From NCBI GenBank assembly GCA_029055435.1, contig JAIDDH010000065.1, positions 1-38,142 of the forward strand: 38,142 bases of DNA, given 5' to 3'. Both the position numbers and the translations under genes were made by a program. The notes beneath the pieces were generated by a model. That model saw nothing but the letters and a program-made list of their open reading frames with translations, did no database searches and was not told the DNA's origin. Each line of letters begins with the position of its first letter. The first letter of the stretch is position 1. Positions 16,373 to 24,246 of the stretch are shown here, piece after piece. Source of the DNA: Acetatifactor sp. GTDB lineage: Bacteria; Bacillota; Clostridia; Lachnospirales; Lachnospiraceae.

Positions 16373-17216
16373 CTCCACGCATATGCACATCCAATTGATT
16401 GAACGGAATCTCAATTTCCGCCTCATCCAGCACATATTTGCAATTCTCGGTGATACGCCATTTCCCTTCCCAGAACTCTTCATTGGTGAACCAGCATCGC
16501 AAATTTAAAATCACGGCAGATTCCCCCAGCTCCTCCACAAACACATTGATATCCCTGCTCTTTAAGACCTTATCGTCCTCCTTAAGCATTTGAAGCAGAA
16601 CATCCTTCGCTTTTTTCAAATCGGCCCCGTAAGCAATACTGACCTTCACATCCGCCCGCCGACAGTGTCTTGTGGTGACATTCACGATACTGTTGTTGGC
16701 TAGAGCACCGTTTGGCAGGATGATTTCCCGATTGTCCGGCGTCACCAGCTTAGTATAAAAAATCTGTATCTCCGAGACCTCGCCCTCCTTGCCCGAGGCG
16801 CCCTCCACGATATAATCTCCCACCTTGAAGGGCTTTAAGAGCAAAATCAACACACCTCCGGCCAGATTGGAGAGACTCCCCTGCACCGCAAGACCAATGG
16901 CCACACCGGCACTTCCCAGAAGCGCCACTATACTGGCCGCATCCACGCCGAAGGAGGACGCAATCATGAGTGCCAACACCACATACAGCGCCGCCTTCAG
17001 GAAGGAATCTACAAACTGCACCACACCCACATCGGCTTTGGCCTTCTCCATACCCCGATGCACTGCTCTGCGGACAAATTTGATGACCTGCGCTCCAATC
17101 AAAAAGCATATCACAGCAAAGAGAATCCTGCCGCCCAGATTTAAGGCTTTCTCTCCCAGCCGGGTCAAAACAGCCTCCGTCAGAACCGCATTCATATTCA
17201 GCCCCGGATGACTCAT
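16365..17216 (-). CDS. mscS: Small-conductance mechanosensitive channel, MscS family
   Basis: The 283-residue membrane protein releases solutes on hypo-osmotic shock. It has an extracellular N-terminus, TM1 around 28-45 (ILFAVICFLIGAQV), TM2 (ALYVVLALMIASSFGV), and the pore helix TM3 with the Gly/Ala-rich GSAGVAIGLAVQGSLSNLAGGVLILLLKPFKVGDYI block. A beta domain (NREIILPNGALANNSIVNVT) and a C-terminal alpha/beta domain follow, as in E. coli MscS (286 residues). Its ATG overlaps the glgB stop as ATGA, so translation is coupled to the branching enzyme, an unusual partner. Its stop codon lies inside the target duplication of the inserted miniature element, which recreated the original end (GAG GTG TAA). 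Confidence 0.93.
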   Translation of the reverse strand: MSHPGLNMNAVLTEAVLTRLGEKALNLGGRILFAVICFLIGAQVIKFVRRAVHRGMEKAKADVGVVQFVDSFLKAALYVVLALMIASSFGVDAASIVALLGSAGVAIGLAVQGSLSNLAGGVLILLLKPFKVGDYIVEGASGKEGEVSEIQIFYTKLVTPDNREIILPNGALANNSIVNVTTRHCRRADVKVSIAYGADLKKAKDVLLQMLKEDDKVLKSRDINVFVEELGESAVILNLRCWFTNEEFWEGKWRITENCKYVLDEAEIEIPFNQLDVHMRGEV

Positions 17217-19621
17217 TGTGTCTTCTCCTTAACCGTGCGCTTACTAGACGTTTTTTTATTCACAGTCTTTTTATTCGCAGCTTCTTTCTTTACAGCTTCT
17301 TTCTTCACAGGCTTTTTATCTGCTATTGTCTTTTTCACAGGTGTGTTTCTCCTGATGCGCTCCTCAATGACTCTGGTCAGTTCCTCCTCCGTATAAGGCA
17401 CGAACTGCAGAATGCTCAGGGACTGTGCCGCCAGCTTCACAGTGATGGACTGTTTCCTGTCGTCCCACTCTCTGTCCGTGGCCGCCTTGACACGACTGTT
17501 CACCACACCGCTTCCGCCGTATTTCTTGGCATCAGTATTCAGAATTTCCTTATATTTTCCCTCGTAGGGAACACCCGTGGTAATCTCCTGCTCCACGCCG
17601 GCAAAATTTGCCACGATCAAGATCACATCCTCAGGATTTTCCGTCTTTCTAAGGAAGGTCAGATAACAGTCGTTGGCAGAAATATTATTGATCCACTCAA
17701 ATCCTTCCGGGCTTTCGTCCAACTCATATAGCGCGGGAGTACTGCGATACAGACTGTTCAGATCTTTCATCAGTTCCGCCACTCCGGCATGCTCCGGCTG
17801 TTCCAGCAGCTCCCACTGAAGTCTGCGGTTCTCATTCCACTCATCAAACTCCGCAAAATCCTGTCCCATGAACAACGCTTTCTTGCCGGGATGGGTCATC
17901 ATATAACCGTAGGTCAGCCGCAGAGCCGCAAACTTGTCCTTCCGCTCTCCGGGCATCTTGCCTACCATGGTAGCCTTGCCGTGTACCACCTCGTCATGGG
18001 AGAACACCAGCATAAAGCGCTCGCTGTACGCATAAATCATGCTGAAGGTGAGTTCCCCGTGATGATGGCTTCTGAAATAAGGATCATATTTGATATAATC
18101 CAGATAATCGTTCATAAAGCCCATATTCCACTTTAAGTCAAAGCCCAGTCCGCCCTCCTCCAGAGCGCCTGTAATCTGAGGAAATGCCGTGCTCTCCTCG
18201 GCGATGGAGAGTACACCGGGATTCCGCTTTTTCAGCACGGAATTCAGATGCTTGATCATCTCGATGGCTTCCAGATTTTCTTTGCCTCCGTACATATTGG
18301 CTACCCACTCGCCGTCGTTTTTGCCATAATCTAAATAAAGCATACTGGCCACCGCATCCATCCGGATGGCATCCGCATGGAATTTTTCCACCCAGAACAG
18401 CGCGTTTGCGATGAGATAATTACTCACCTCGGGACGGCCGTAATTGTATATCAATGTGCCCCAGTGCGGGTGAAATCCCTGACGGGGGTCTCTGTGTTCA
18501 TAGAGACAGGTGCCGTCAAAATTGGAAAGTCCATAGGTGTCTCTGGGGAAATGGGCGGGCACCCAATCCAGAATGACACCAATCCCCGCCTTGTGCAGCT
18601 CGTTTACAAAATACATGAAATCCTCAGGGCTGCCGTAACGGGCTGTGGGCGCGTAATAACCGATGACCTGATAGCCCCAGGAACCGTCGAAGGGATGCTC
18701 CATCACGGGCATCAATTCCACATGGGTGTAATTCATCTTCTTCACATAGTCAATGACCTTCGGCGCGATTTCTCTGTAATTGGCATAGACCTCCCCCTCC
18801 CCGGGCTCCACAAAAGAACCCAGATAGAGCTCGTAAACGCTGATGGGCGCATTTCCGGTCTGAAATTGTTCCCGATTGCGGATAAACGTCTGATCCTCCC
18901 ATGCAAAATCGCGCAAATCAGCCACTACAGAGGCCGTCTCTGGGCGAAGCTGCGCCGCATTGCAGTAAGGATCTGCTTTCAGATAGGTGGCGCCGCCCCT
19001 CATTTTCAGCTCAAATTTATAGTTCTCCCCCTTCTGTACGCCGGGAATGAACAGTTCAAAAATACCGGAATCCCAGAGCCTGCGCATCTGATGCACCCGG
19101 CCGTCCCAGCCGTTAAAATCTCCCACCACACTGATACGCATGGCACTGGGCGCCCAGACCGCAAACAGTACGCCCTCCTGACCGTCAAGCTCCATGGGAT
19201 GCGCTCCCAGTTTCTCATAAATGGTATAGTGGATGCCGTTTTTAAATTTCTCTGTATCTTCCTTTGTGATAAAGGGCGCAAAGCGATAAGGGTCTCCCCA
19301 TTCCTTCTGTACGCCTTCCTTGTCCGTCACAAGAATGGTGTAAGCCGGAAGCTTCTTCGCCGGTATCAGAGCGGCAAAGTAGCCGTCCTCATCCGCAAGC
19401 TCCATGGGAAAGTTTTTCTTCCAGAACGCCTCGCTTGCCGCGCCTGTGCCCGCGCCGCTCCACTTGATCTCCGCCTTCTGTGCCTCGGGAAAATATGCCT
19501 GCAGTAATATCTGACTGCCGGACTTATGCGGTCCCAGAATAGCGTGGGGATCGTCGCTCTCGGAATAAATAATCTCCTCAATCTGAGGCCAGTTCATCAA
19601 TTTATACAGTTTATTGGTCAT
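17213..19621 (-). CDS. glgB: 1,4-alpha-glucan branching enzyme with Lys-rich tail
   Basis: The enzyme makes alpha-1,6 branches in glycogen. The 802-residue protein has an N-terminal CBM48-like region (DPHAILGPH at 25-33, then VWAPSAMRISVVGDFNGWDG at about 155-174). The GH13 catalytic barrel follows: nucleophile Asp422 (IRMDAVASM), acid/base Glu in IAEEST (475/476), and HD at 542-543 (FSHDEVVHGK). The last ~46 residues, after the normal family end, are a run of Lys-Lys, Thr, Val and Ala units (VKKEAVKKEAANKKTVNKK type). This tail looks disordered and histone-like and may bind nucleic acid or polyanions. GAGAGGAG precedes the ATG. It lies 38 bp after the DUF1015 gene and overlaps mscS. glgA, glgC and glgP are not nearby. 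Confidence 0.94.
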   Translation of the reverse strand: MTNKLYKLMNWPQIEEIIYSESDDPHAILGPHKSGSQILLQAYFPEAQKAEIKWSGAGTGAASEAFWKKNFPMELADEDGYFAALIPAKKLPAYTILVTDKEGVQKEWGDPYRFAPFITKEDTEKFKNGIHYTIYEKLGAHPMELDGQEGVLFAVWAPSAMRISVVGDFNGWDGRVHQMRRLWDSGIFELFIPGVQKGENYKFELKMRGGATYLKADPYCNAAQLRPETASVVADLRDFAWEDQTFIRNREQFQTGNAPISVYELYLGSFVEPGEGEVYANYREIAPKVIDYVKKMNYTHVELMPVMEHPFDGSWGYQVIGYYAPTARYGSPEDFMYFVNELHKAGIGVILDWVPAHFPRDTYGLSNFDGTCLYEHRDPRQGFHPHWGTLIYNYGRPEVSNYLIANALFWVEKFHADAIRMDAVASMLYLDYGKNDGEWVANMYGGKENLEAIEMIKHLNSVLKKRNPGVLSIAEESTAFPQITGALEEGGLGFDLKWNMGFMNDYLDYIKYDPYFRSHHHGELTFSMIYAYSERFMLVFSHDEVVHGKATMVGKMPGERKDKFAALRLTYGYMMTHPGKKALFMGQDFAEFDEWNENRRLQWELLEQPEHAGVAELMKDLNSLYRSTPALYELDESPEGFEWINNISANDCYLTFLRKTENPEDVILIVANFAGVEQEITTGVPYEGKYKEILNTDAKKYGGSGVVNSRVKAATDREWDDRKQSITVKLAAQSLSILQFVPYTEEELTRVIEERIRRNTPVKKTIADKKPVKKEAVKKEAANKKTVNKKTSSKRTVKEKTQ

Positions 19622-19659
19622 GTGGGGACTCCTCTCTCTATTTCAGCCTTTTCATGCCT

Positions 19660-20925
19660 TTATATTTCATGCAAAAACAATCCGCTGCGCAGCTTGGGCT
19701 CAAACCAGGTGGATTTGGGCGGCATCAGTCTCCCTGCATCCGCCACCGCAAACAATTCTCCGATGGAAGTGGGATACATGGAAAACGCCACCGCCATCTC
19801 TGCAGCCGCCTCCGGACTCTCGGGCGTACATCTGCGCTCCAGCTCACAAAGTCCCCGGATGCCGCCCACAAAATCGATGCGTTTATCCGTCTTGGGGTCT
19901 CCGATGCCAAGGATGGGTGCAAGCAGATAATCCTGCAGAATAGACACATCCAGACCTGCCACCACATCTGTGTCACATATCTCGGGCTTTGCCGTCAGAC
20001 AATACCACTCGCCCTCCAGATACATGCCAAACTCTCCCTTTTTCTGCGGCACATAGCCTCTGTCTTTCAGGGGCTCCTCCCTGCGCACTGTAAAATGCTC
20101 TCCTACCTTCTCCAAAAAGGCCTCCGCAGACAGACCGTTCAAATCCCTGACTACACGATTGTAGTCCAGAATCCTCAGCTCCTCGTCCGGGAAGAGCACA
20201 GACAGAAAATAATTGAACTCTTCCTCTCCGGTATAATCGGGATGCTCCTCTCTGCGCTTCAGGCCGACCTTCACCGCAGAGGCACAACGGTGATGCCCAT
20301 CCGCAATATAGAGGGCGGGCATCTGCCCAAAGCTGTCCGCCACGGTCTTTATCTGCTCCTCCCCGTCAATCCGCCAAACCCGGTGTCCCACACCGTCCTC
20401 CGACACGAAATCATACAGGGGCGCCTGTTCCTTTCCCGCCTCTATAAGCTGCTTAAGCGCCGCGTCGGCACGGTATGCCAGGAAAATAGGACCTGTCTGC
20501 ATATTGCAGATATCCACATGCCGGATGCGGTCCTGCTCCTTATCCGCTCTGGTATTCTCATGTTTTTTGATCACATTGTCACTATAGTCGTCGATGGAGG
20601 CACAGGCCACAATTCCCGTCTGACTGCGCCCGTCCATGGTCTGCTCATAGAGATAATAGCAGGGCTTTTCCTCTTTTTCAAAGCGCCCCTCCGCTATCTG
20701 CTCACTAAGCATCTCCTTTGCTTTCGCATAAACCTCCGGGGCATAGGTGTCTGTCTCCGGCCCGAACTGTGTCTCTGCTCTGTCGATCGCAAGGAAGGAA
20801 TAAGGGTTCTGTGCCACCACGGCACAGGCCTCCACGCGGTTATATACATCATAGGGAAGGGCCGCTATCTTGTCCTCCAGCCCCCTTTTCGGATGATAGG
20901 CACAAAACGGTCTGATCACTGCCAT
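19660..20925 (-). CDS. DUF1015 family protein
   Basis: The 421-residue protein is a conserved member of DUF1015 with no proven reaction that I can cite. It begins MAVIRPFCAYHPKRGLEDKIAALPYDV, the family hallmark. It also has the IADGHHRCASAVKV segment (His-rich, possibly catalytic), ILDYNRVVRDLNG, and a late DxDVSILQDYLLAPILGI stretch. In my recollection clostridial genomes often place this family next to serC and serA, and here serC-serA lies just upstream with one small gene and the glycosylase gene between. The ATG at 20925 matches family starts; one at 20934 is also possible because AAAGGA lies just before it. It heads a transcript with glgB and mscS. No signal peptide or membrane segment is present. 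Confidence 0.88.
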   Translation of the reverse strand: MAVIRPFCAYHPKRGLEDKIAALPYDVYNRVEACAVVAQNPYSFLAIDRAETQFGPETDTYAPEVYAKAKEMLSEQIAEGRFEKEEKPCYYLYEQTMDGRSQTGIVACASIDDYSDNVIKKHENTRADKEQDRIRHVDICNMQTGPIFLAYRADAALKQLIEAGKEQAPLYDFVSEDGVGHRVWRIDGEEQIKTVADSFGQMPALYIADGHHRCASAVKVGLKRREEHPDYTGEEEFNYFLSVLFPDEELRILDYNRVVRDLNGLSAEAFLEKVGEHFTVRREEPLKDRGYVPQKKGEFGMYLEGEWYCLTAKPEICDTDVVAGLDVSILQDYLLAPILGIGDPKTDKRIDFVGGIRGLCELERRCTPESPEAAAEMAVAFSMYPTSIGELFAVADAGRLMPPKSTWFEPKLRSGLFLHEI

Positions 20926-20954
20926 ATTTTTCATTTTCCTTTCTGTCACACATT

Positions 20955-20982
20955 TTGCATGACTTACTCCGTATTTTATAAT
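20955..20982 (+). promoter_or_regulatory. Promoter for the small rightward gene at 21065
   Basis: TTGCAT (20955-20960), a 16-bp spacer and TATAAT (20977-20982). The start point would be near 20989, giving a leader of about 75 nt. The -10 box overlaps the -10 of the opposing DUF1015 promoter by two bases. Confidence 0.5.
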
Positions 20983-21009
20983 TTTACCAAAAAAAGCTAT
21001 ACATAACAA
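20981..21009 (-). promoter_or_regulatory. Promoter for DUF1015-glgB-mscS
   Basis: On the minus strand TTGTTA (21009-21004), a 17-bp spacer and TAAAAT (20986-20981). The start point would fall near 20975, about 50 bases before the gene. It faces and overlaps the rightward promoter, so RNA polymerase could not occupy both at once. Confidence 0.45.
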
Positions 21010-21064
21010 GCATCCGGTGCTAAAATATCTGTGAAAATAATCAGAAAAGCGAGGTTATCACAAA

Positions 21065-21343
21065 ATGACTGATGAAAACAGAGCGATTTTGAAACGCATC
21101 AATGATTACAGTGAGAAGGTTCTCGGCGATATCGACCCGCAGAAGGTTCAGGTGTCCGCACAGTTGGACAAACTCCGCCCTATCCTGCAGGAGATTGCCG
21201 ATGAAAAGAATATGACTCTTGAGGATGTGTTCATTCTCTATATGGATATCCAGAGCGAGGCGGTATGCGCCACCGATGCCAAGCTCCGGGATGAACTGGA
21301 GGATTTAAACGACGGCGACGGCATGCCGCTTCTGTTCCGCTAA
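21065..21343 (+). CDS. Small acidic protein of unknown function
   Basis: The 92-residue acidic protein does not match a family that I recognise. It looks largely helical (NRAILKRINDYSEKVLGDIDPQKVQVSAQLDKLRPILQEIADEKNMTLEDVFILYMDIQSEAV), with no signal peptide, cysteine cluster or DNA-binding motif. The mid part, LRPILQEIADEKNMTLEDVFILYMD, resembles a small helical bundle. GAGG lies about 10 bases before the ATG and a TTGCAT-16-TATAAT promoter lies upstream, so it is probably a real gene. Its stop overlaps the end of the convergent glycosylase gene by 4 bases. It is the only rightward gene in an otherwise leftward 20-kb stretch. Confidence 0.75.
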   Translation: MTDENRAILKRINDYSEKVLGDIDPQKVQVSAQLDKLRPILQEIADEKNMTLEDVFILYMDIQSEAVCATDAKLRDELEDLNDGDGMPLLFR

Positions 21344-21846
21344 ATCCACTTCCCCCACTCTTCCGTCAGCCGCTCAAGACTCCATGCAGCATTGGCAGGG
21401 CTTGTGGAGGGCAGCTTTATGATTTTGATTTCACGACGTCCGTGTTCTTTGCAGTCTGTCTCACAGTATTTTTGAAAAAGCGTATAGGCCTTGCCGCCGT
21501 TTAAATAAATTCTCTGAATAGGCGCTTTGTCCAAAATAATTCTCATATCATTAGGCTTCACATTCCTGATGGAGCTGTCAGAGGAGCCAATGATATCACA
21601 GGACTCTATCACATCCCACAGAGCAATCCTGTTCCGCAAAAGAAATGCCCGTTTCTCCTGAATGGAGCCGGGCATTTGCTCATGACAGAGCGCCGCGAGC
21701 ACCCGCCAGAATCTGTTCTGCGGATGCCCGTAATAAAATTGCTGTTCTCTGGATTTGACAGACGGCAGCGACCCCAAGATCAGTATCTGAGAATGCTCGT
21801 CAAATACAGGTCCAAAAGTATGGGTAATGCGCTGATATTCCGTCAC
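21340..21846 (-). CDS. Hypoxanthine/deoxyinosine DNA glycosylase, UDG superfamily
   Basis: The 168-residue enzyme is of the family-6 type (HDG) in the uracil-DNA glycosylase superfamily, which removes deaminated adenine from DNA. Motif 1 appears as ILGSLPSVKS (23-32), followed by QQFYYGHPQNRFWRVL, a Gly-Lys region YLNGGKAYTLF, and the late LPSTSPANAAWS motif expected in this family. The start is GTG at 21846, overlapping the serA stop as GTGA, so translation is coupled to serA; no nearby ATG gives a better start. It ends 4 bases inside the convergent small gene. The coupling to serine synthesis is probably a transcription convenience rather than a functional link. Confidence 0.87.
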   Translation of the reverse strand: MTEYQRITHTFGPVFDEHSQILILGSLPSVKSREQQFYYGHPQNRFWRVLAALCHEQMPGSIQEKRAFLLRNRIALWDVIESCDIIGSSDSSIRNVKPNDMRIILDKAPIQRIYLNGGKAYTLFQKYCETDCKEHGRREIKIIKLPSTSPANAAWSLERLTEEWGKWI

Positions 21847-23009
21847 GCTTTCACCACTCTCACGCGGAATACACCATCAATCTGCTCCAAGGCTTTCACA
21901 GCCTCCTCGGGCGCGGGCGACTCGATATCCAGCATGGTGTAGGCGTACTCGCCCCGAGATTTGTTCATCATATCGGTGATATTGATGCCCTTGTCGCCAA
22001 ACTCCGCCGTAAATTTCGTAATCATGTTTGCAATATTTTTGTGGAAGATTGCCACGCGGCCGGCCTGTGTGCAGACGCCCATATCGCATGCGGGATAGTT
22101 CACACTGTTTCTGATATTGCCGTTTGCGAGATAGTCCATCATCTCCTCCACTGCCATCACCGCACAGTTATCCTCACTCTCCTCCGTGCTTGCACCCAGG
22201 TGAGGAATCACGATACAGCCCTTTTTGCCCGCGGTGGTAGGATTAGGGAAATCGGACACATAGCGCGCGATTCTGCCGCTCTCAAGCCCCTCCAGTACAT
22301 CCGCCTCGTTTGCAAGCAGGTCTCTGGCAAAGTTCAAAAGCACCACGCCGTCCTTCATCTTGGCGATGGCCTCTTTGTTGATCATGCCCTTGGTGGAATC
22401 CAGCAAGGGAACATGGACGGTGATATAATCACATTCCGCATAGATATCATCCACATTGATGACATGCTTCACCTTCCCGGAGAGCTGCCATGCGGCATTC
22501 ACGGACAGATAAGGGTCATAGCCATAGACCTCCATTCCCAGATGGATTGCTGTATTTGCCACCTTGACGCCGATGGCTCCCAAGCCGATCACACCCAGCT
22601 TCTTGCCCATGAGCTCCGTTCCCGCAAATTTCTTCTTCTCTTTCTCTGCAGCCTTTGCGATATTCTCATCCTCTTTGGAGGCTTTCACCCATTCGATACC
22701 GCCCACGACATCTCTGGCCGCGAGCAGCATACCCGCAATCACCAGCTCCTTCACGCCGTTTGCATTGGCTCCGGGCGTATTGAACACCACGATACCCTGC
22801 TCCGCACATTTATCCAGAGGAATATTGTTCGTCCCCGCTCCCGCTCTCGCCACAGCCAAAAGCTTCCCAGGCAGCTCCATCTCGTGCATGGAGGCGCTGC
22901 GCACCAGAATACCCTCGGCCTCATTTATCTCATCCGTCAACGCATAATCGGCGGTGAGCTTGGAAAGTCCCTCTTTGGAGATGGGATTCAGACAATTAAT
23001 CTTATACAT
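21843..23009 (-). CDS. serA: D-3-phosphoglycerate dehydrogenase
   Basis: The first step of the phosphorylated serine pathway: 3-phosphoglycerate to 3-phosphohydroxypyruvate with NAD. The 388-residue protein is the short form with a C-terminal ACT domain (about 310-388, ITDMMNKSRGEYAYTMLDIE) for possible serine feedback. The Rossmann loop is GLGAIG (142-147) and the catalytic region contains NFARDLLANEADV and PHLGAS. The Arg-Asp-Leu-Leu in NFARDLL replaces the more common Arg-Gly, as in several clostridial forms. AAGGAG lies 9 bases before the ATG. It follows serC by 28 bp and overlaps the glycosylase gene, so serC-serA-glycosylase is one operon. serB is not nearby. Confidence 0.95.
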   Translation of the reverse strand: MYKINCLNPISKEGLSKLTADYALTDEINEAEGILVRSASMHEMELPGKLLAVARAGAGTNNIPLDKCAEQGIVVFNTPGANANGVKELVIAGMLLAARDVVGGIEWVKASKEDENIAKAAEKEKKKFAGTELMGKKLGVIGLGAIGVKVANTAIHLGMEVYGYDPYLSVNAAWQLSGKVKHVINVDDIYAECDYITVHVPLLDSTKGMINKEAIAKMKDGVVLLNFARDLLANEADVLEGLESGRIARYVSDFPNPTTAGKKGCIVIPHLGASTEESEDNCAVMAVEEMMDYLANGNIRNSVNYPACDMGVCTQAGRVAIFHKNIANMITKFTAEFGDKGINITDMMNKSRGEYAYTMLDIESPAPEEAVKALEQIDGVFRVRVVKA

Positions 23010-23037
23010 TTCTGCTTTCTCCTTCTATACGTTTATC

Positions 23038-24123
23038 TTACTTCAGATTCTCTGCCTCAAACTGTCTCATGAACTCCACCAGCTTCTCGACGCCCTCGAT
23101 AGGCATTGCATTGTAAATGCTGGCGCGCATGCCGCCCACGGTTCTGTGACCCTTTAAGTTCTCAAAGCCTGCGGCCTTTGCTTCTTTTACGAATTTGGCA
23201 TCCAGCTCCTCGTCCCCGGTGACAAAAGGCACATTCATCAGGGAGCGATCCTCTTTACGCACGGTGCCTTTAAACAGTTTGCTCTCATCCAGGAAGTCAT
23301 AGAGAATCTTTGCCTTTTTCTCATTGTGTGCCTTCATGGCGTCCAGACCGCCCATCTTCTTAATCCACTTGAACACCTTTCCGCAGATGTAAATGCCATA
23401 TGCGGGAGGTGTGTTATAGAGGGAATCATTGTCCGCATGAATCTTGTATTTCAACATGGTGGGAGTGCCGGGAAGAACGTCCTCGGTAATCAAATCCTCG
23501 CGGATAATCACGATAACCACGCCTGCAGGTCCGATATTCTTCTGCACGCCGCCGTAGATGACGCCGTATTTCGTCACATCCACCGGCTCAGACAGGAAAC
23601 AGCTGGACACATCTGACACCAGGGTCTTGCCCTTCGTATTGGGCAGAGTCTTGAACTTGGTGCCGTAGATGGTGTTATTCTCACAGATATAGACATAATC
23701 CGCATCCTCGCTGATGGGCAGATCGGAACAATCCGGGATATAAGAAAAGGTCTCATCCTCGGAGGATGCAATCTTGTTGGCCTTACCGTAAATCTGAGCC
23801 TCCTGATATGCCTTCTTTGCCCACTGTCCGGTGACAATATAATCCGCAACCTTGTTTTTCATCAGATTCATGGGAATCATCGCAAACTGCTGGCTTGCGC
23901 CGCCCTGCAGGAACAGCACCTTATAATTGTCGGGAATATTCATCAGTTCTCGAAGGTCAGCCTCGGCCTCCTTGATAATCGTGTCATATGCCTTGGAGCG
24001 ATGGCTCATCTCCATGACAGACATACCGGTTCCCTGGTAGTCCAGCATCTCCTCCGCAGCCTCTCTCAAAACCTCCTCGGGCAAAACAGCGGGCCCCGCT
24101 GAGAAATTATAAACTCTTGCCAT
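23038..24123 (-). CDS. serC: Phosphoserine aminotransferase
   Basis: The PLP enzyme converts 3-phosphohydroxypyruvate and glutamate to O-phosphoserine. The 361-residue protein begins MARVYNFSAGPAVLPEEVL, the usual start, and has MEMSHRSK (38-44 region) and the PLP-binding lysine in GGVQKNIGPAG (Lys195). Length is normal for the family. AGGAGG lies upstream at good spacing. A strong TTGACT-17-TATGAT promoter precedes it. It is the first gene of the serC-serA operon. No T-box or serine-specific leader is visible in the roughly 60-nt leader. Confidence 0.96.
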   Translation of the reverse strand: MARVYNFSAGPAVLPEEVLREAAEEMLDYQGTGMSVMEMSHRSKAYDTIIKEAEADLRELMNIPDNYKVLFLQGGASQQFAMIPMNLMKNKVADYIVTGQWAKKAYQEAQIYGKANKIASSEDETFSYIPDCSDLPISEDADYVYICENNTIYGTKFKTLPNTKGKTLVSDVSSCFLSEPVDVTKYGVIYGGVQKNIGPAGVVIVIIREDLITEDVLPGTPTMLKYKIHADNDSLYNTPPAYGIYICGKVFKWIKKMGGLDAMKAHNEKKAKILYDFLDESKLFKGTVRKEDRSLMNVPFVTGDEELDAKFVKEAKAAGFENLKGHRTVGGMRASIYNAMPIEGVEKLVEFMRQFEAENLK

Positions 24124-24192
24124 TTTTCATTTCCTCCTCATGATGTATCAAATGTCCTGAATCAAACATTACAGCAAAACTCATTAAGTTAT

Positions 24193-24221
24193 ATCATAAT
24201 CTTTCTTGTTGCTTTAGTCAA
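24193..24221 (-). promoter_or_regulatory. Strong promoter of serC-serA
   Basis: On the minus strand TTGACT (24221-24216), a 17-bp spacer and TATGAT (24198-24193). It lies in the gap after the L,D-transpeptidase gene and about 70 bases before serC. No strong terminator is visible between the transpeptidase gene and this promoter, so some readthrough is possible. Confidence 0.65.
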
Positions 24222-24246
24222 CTGCATTGTTAAATTTTTTGCAATT

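Noticed and set aside
16216..16398. Short open frame inside the right half of element copy 1
   Set aside because: It crosses the palindrome arm and target duplication, has no ribosome site and is not conserved in copy 2.
18377..19507. Long open frame opposite glgB
   Set aside because: glgB has all catalytic residues on the other strand; the antisense frame shows no domain.
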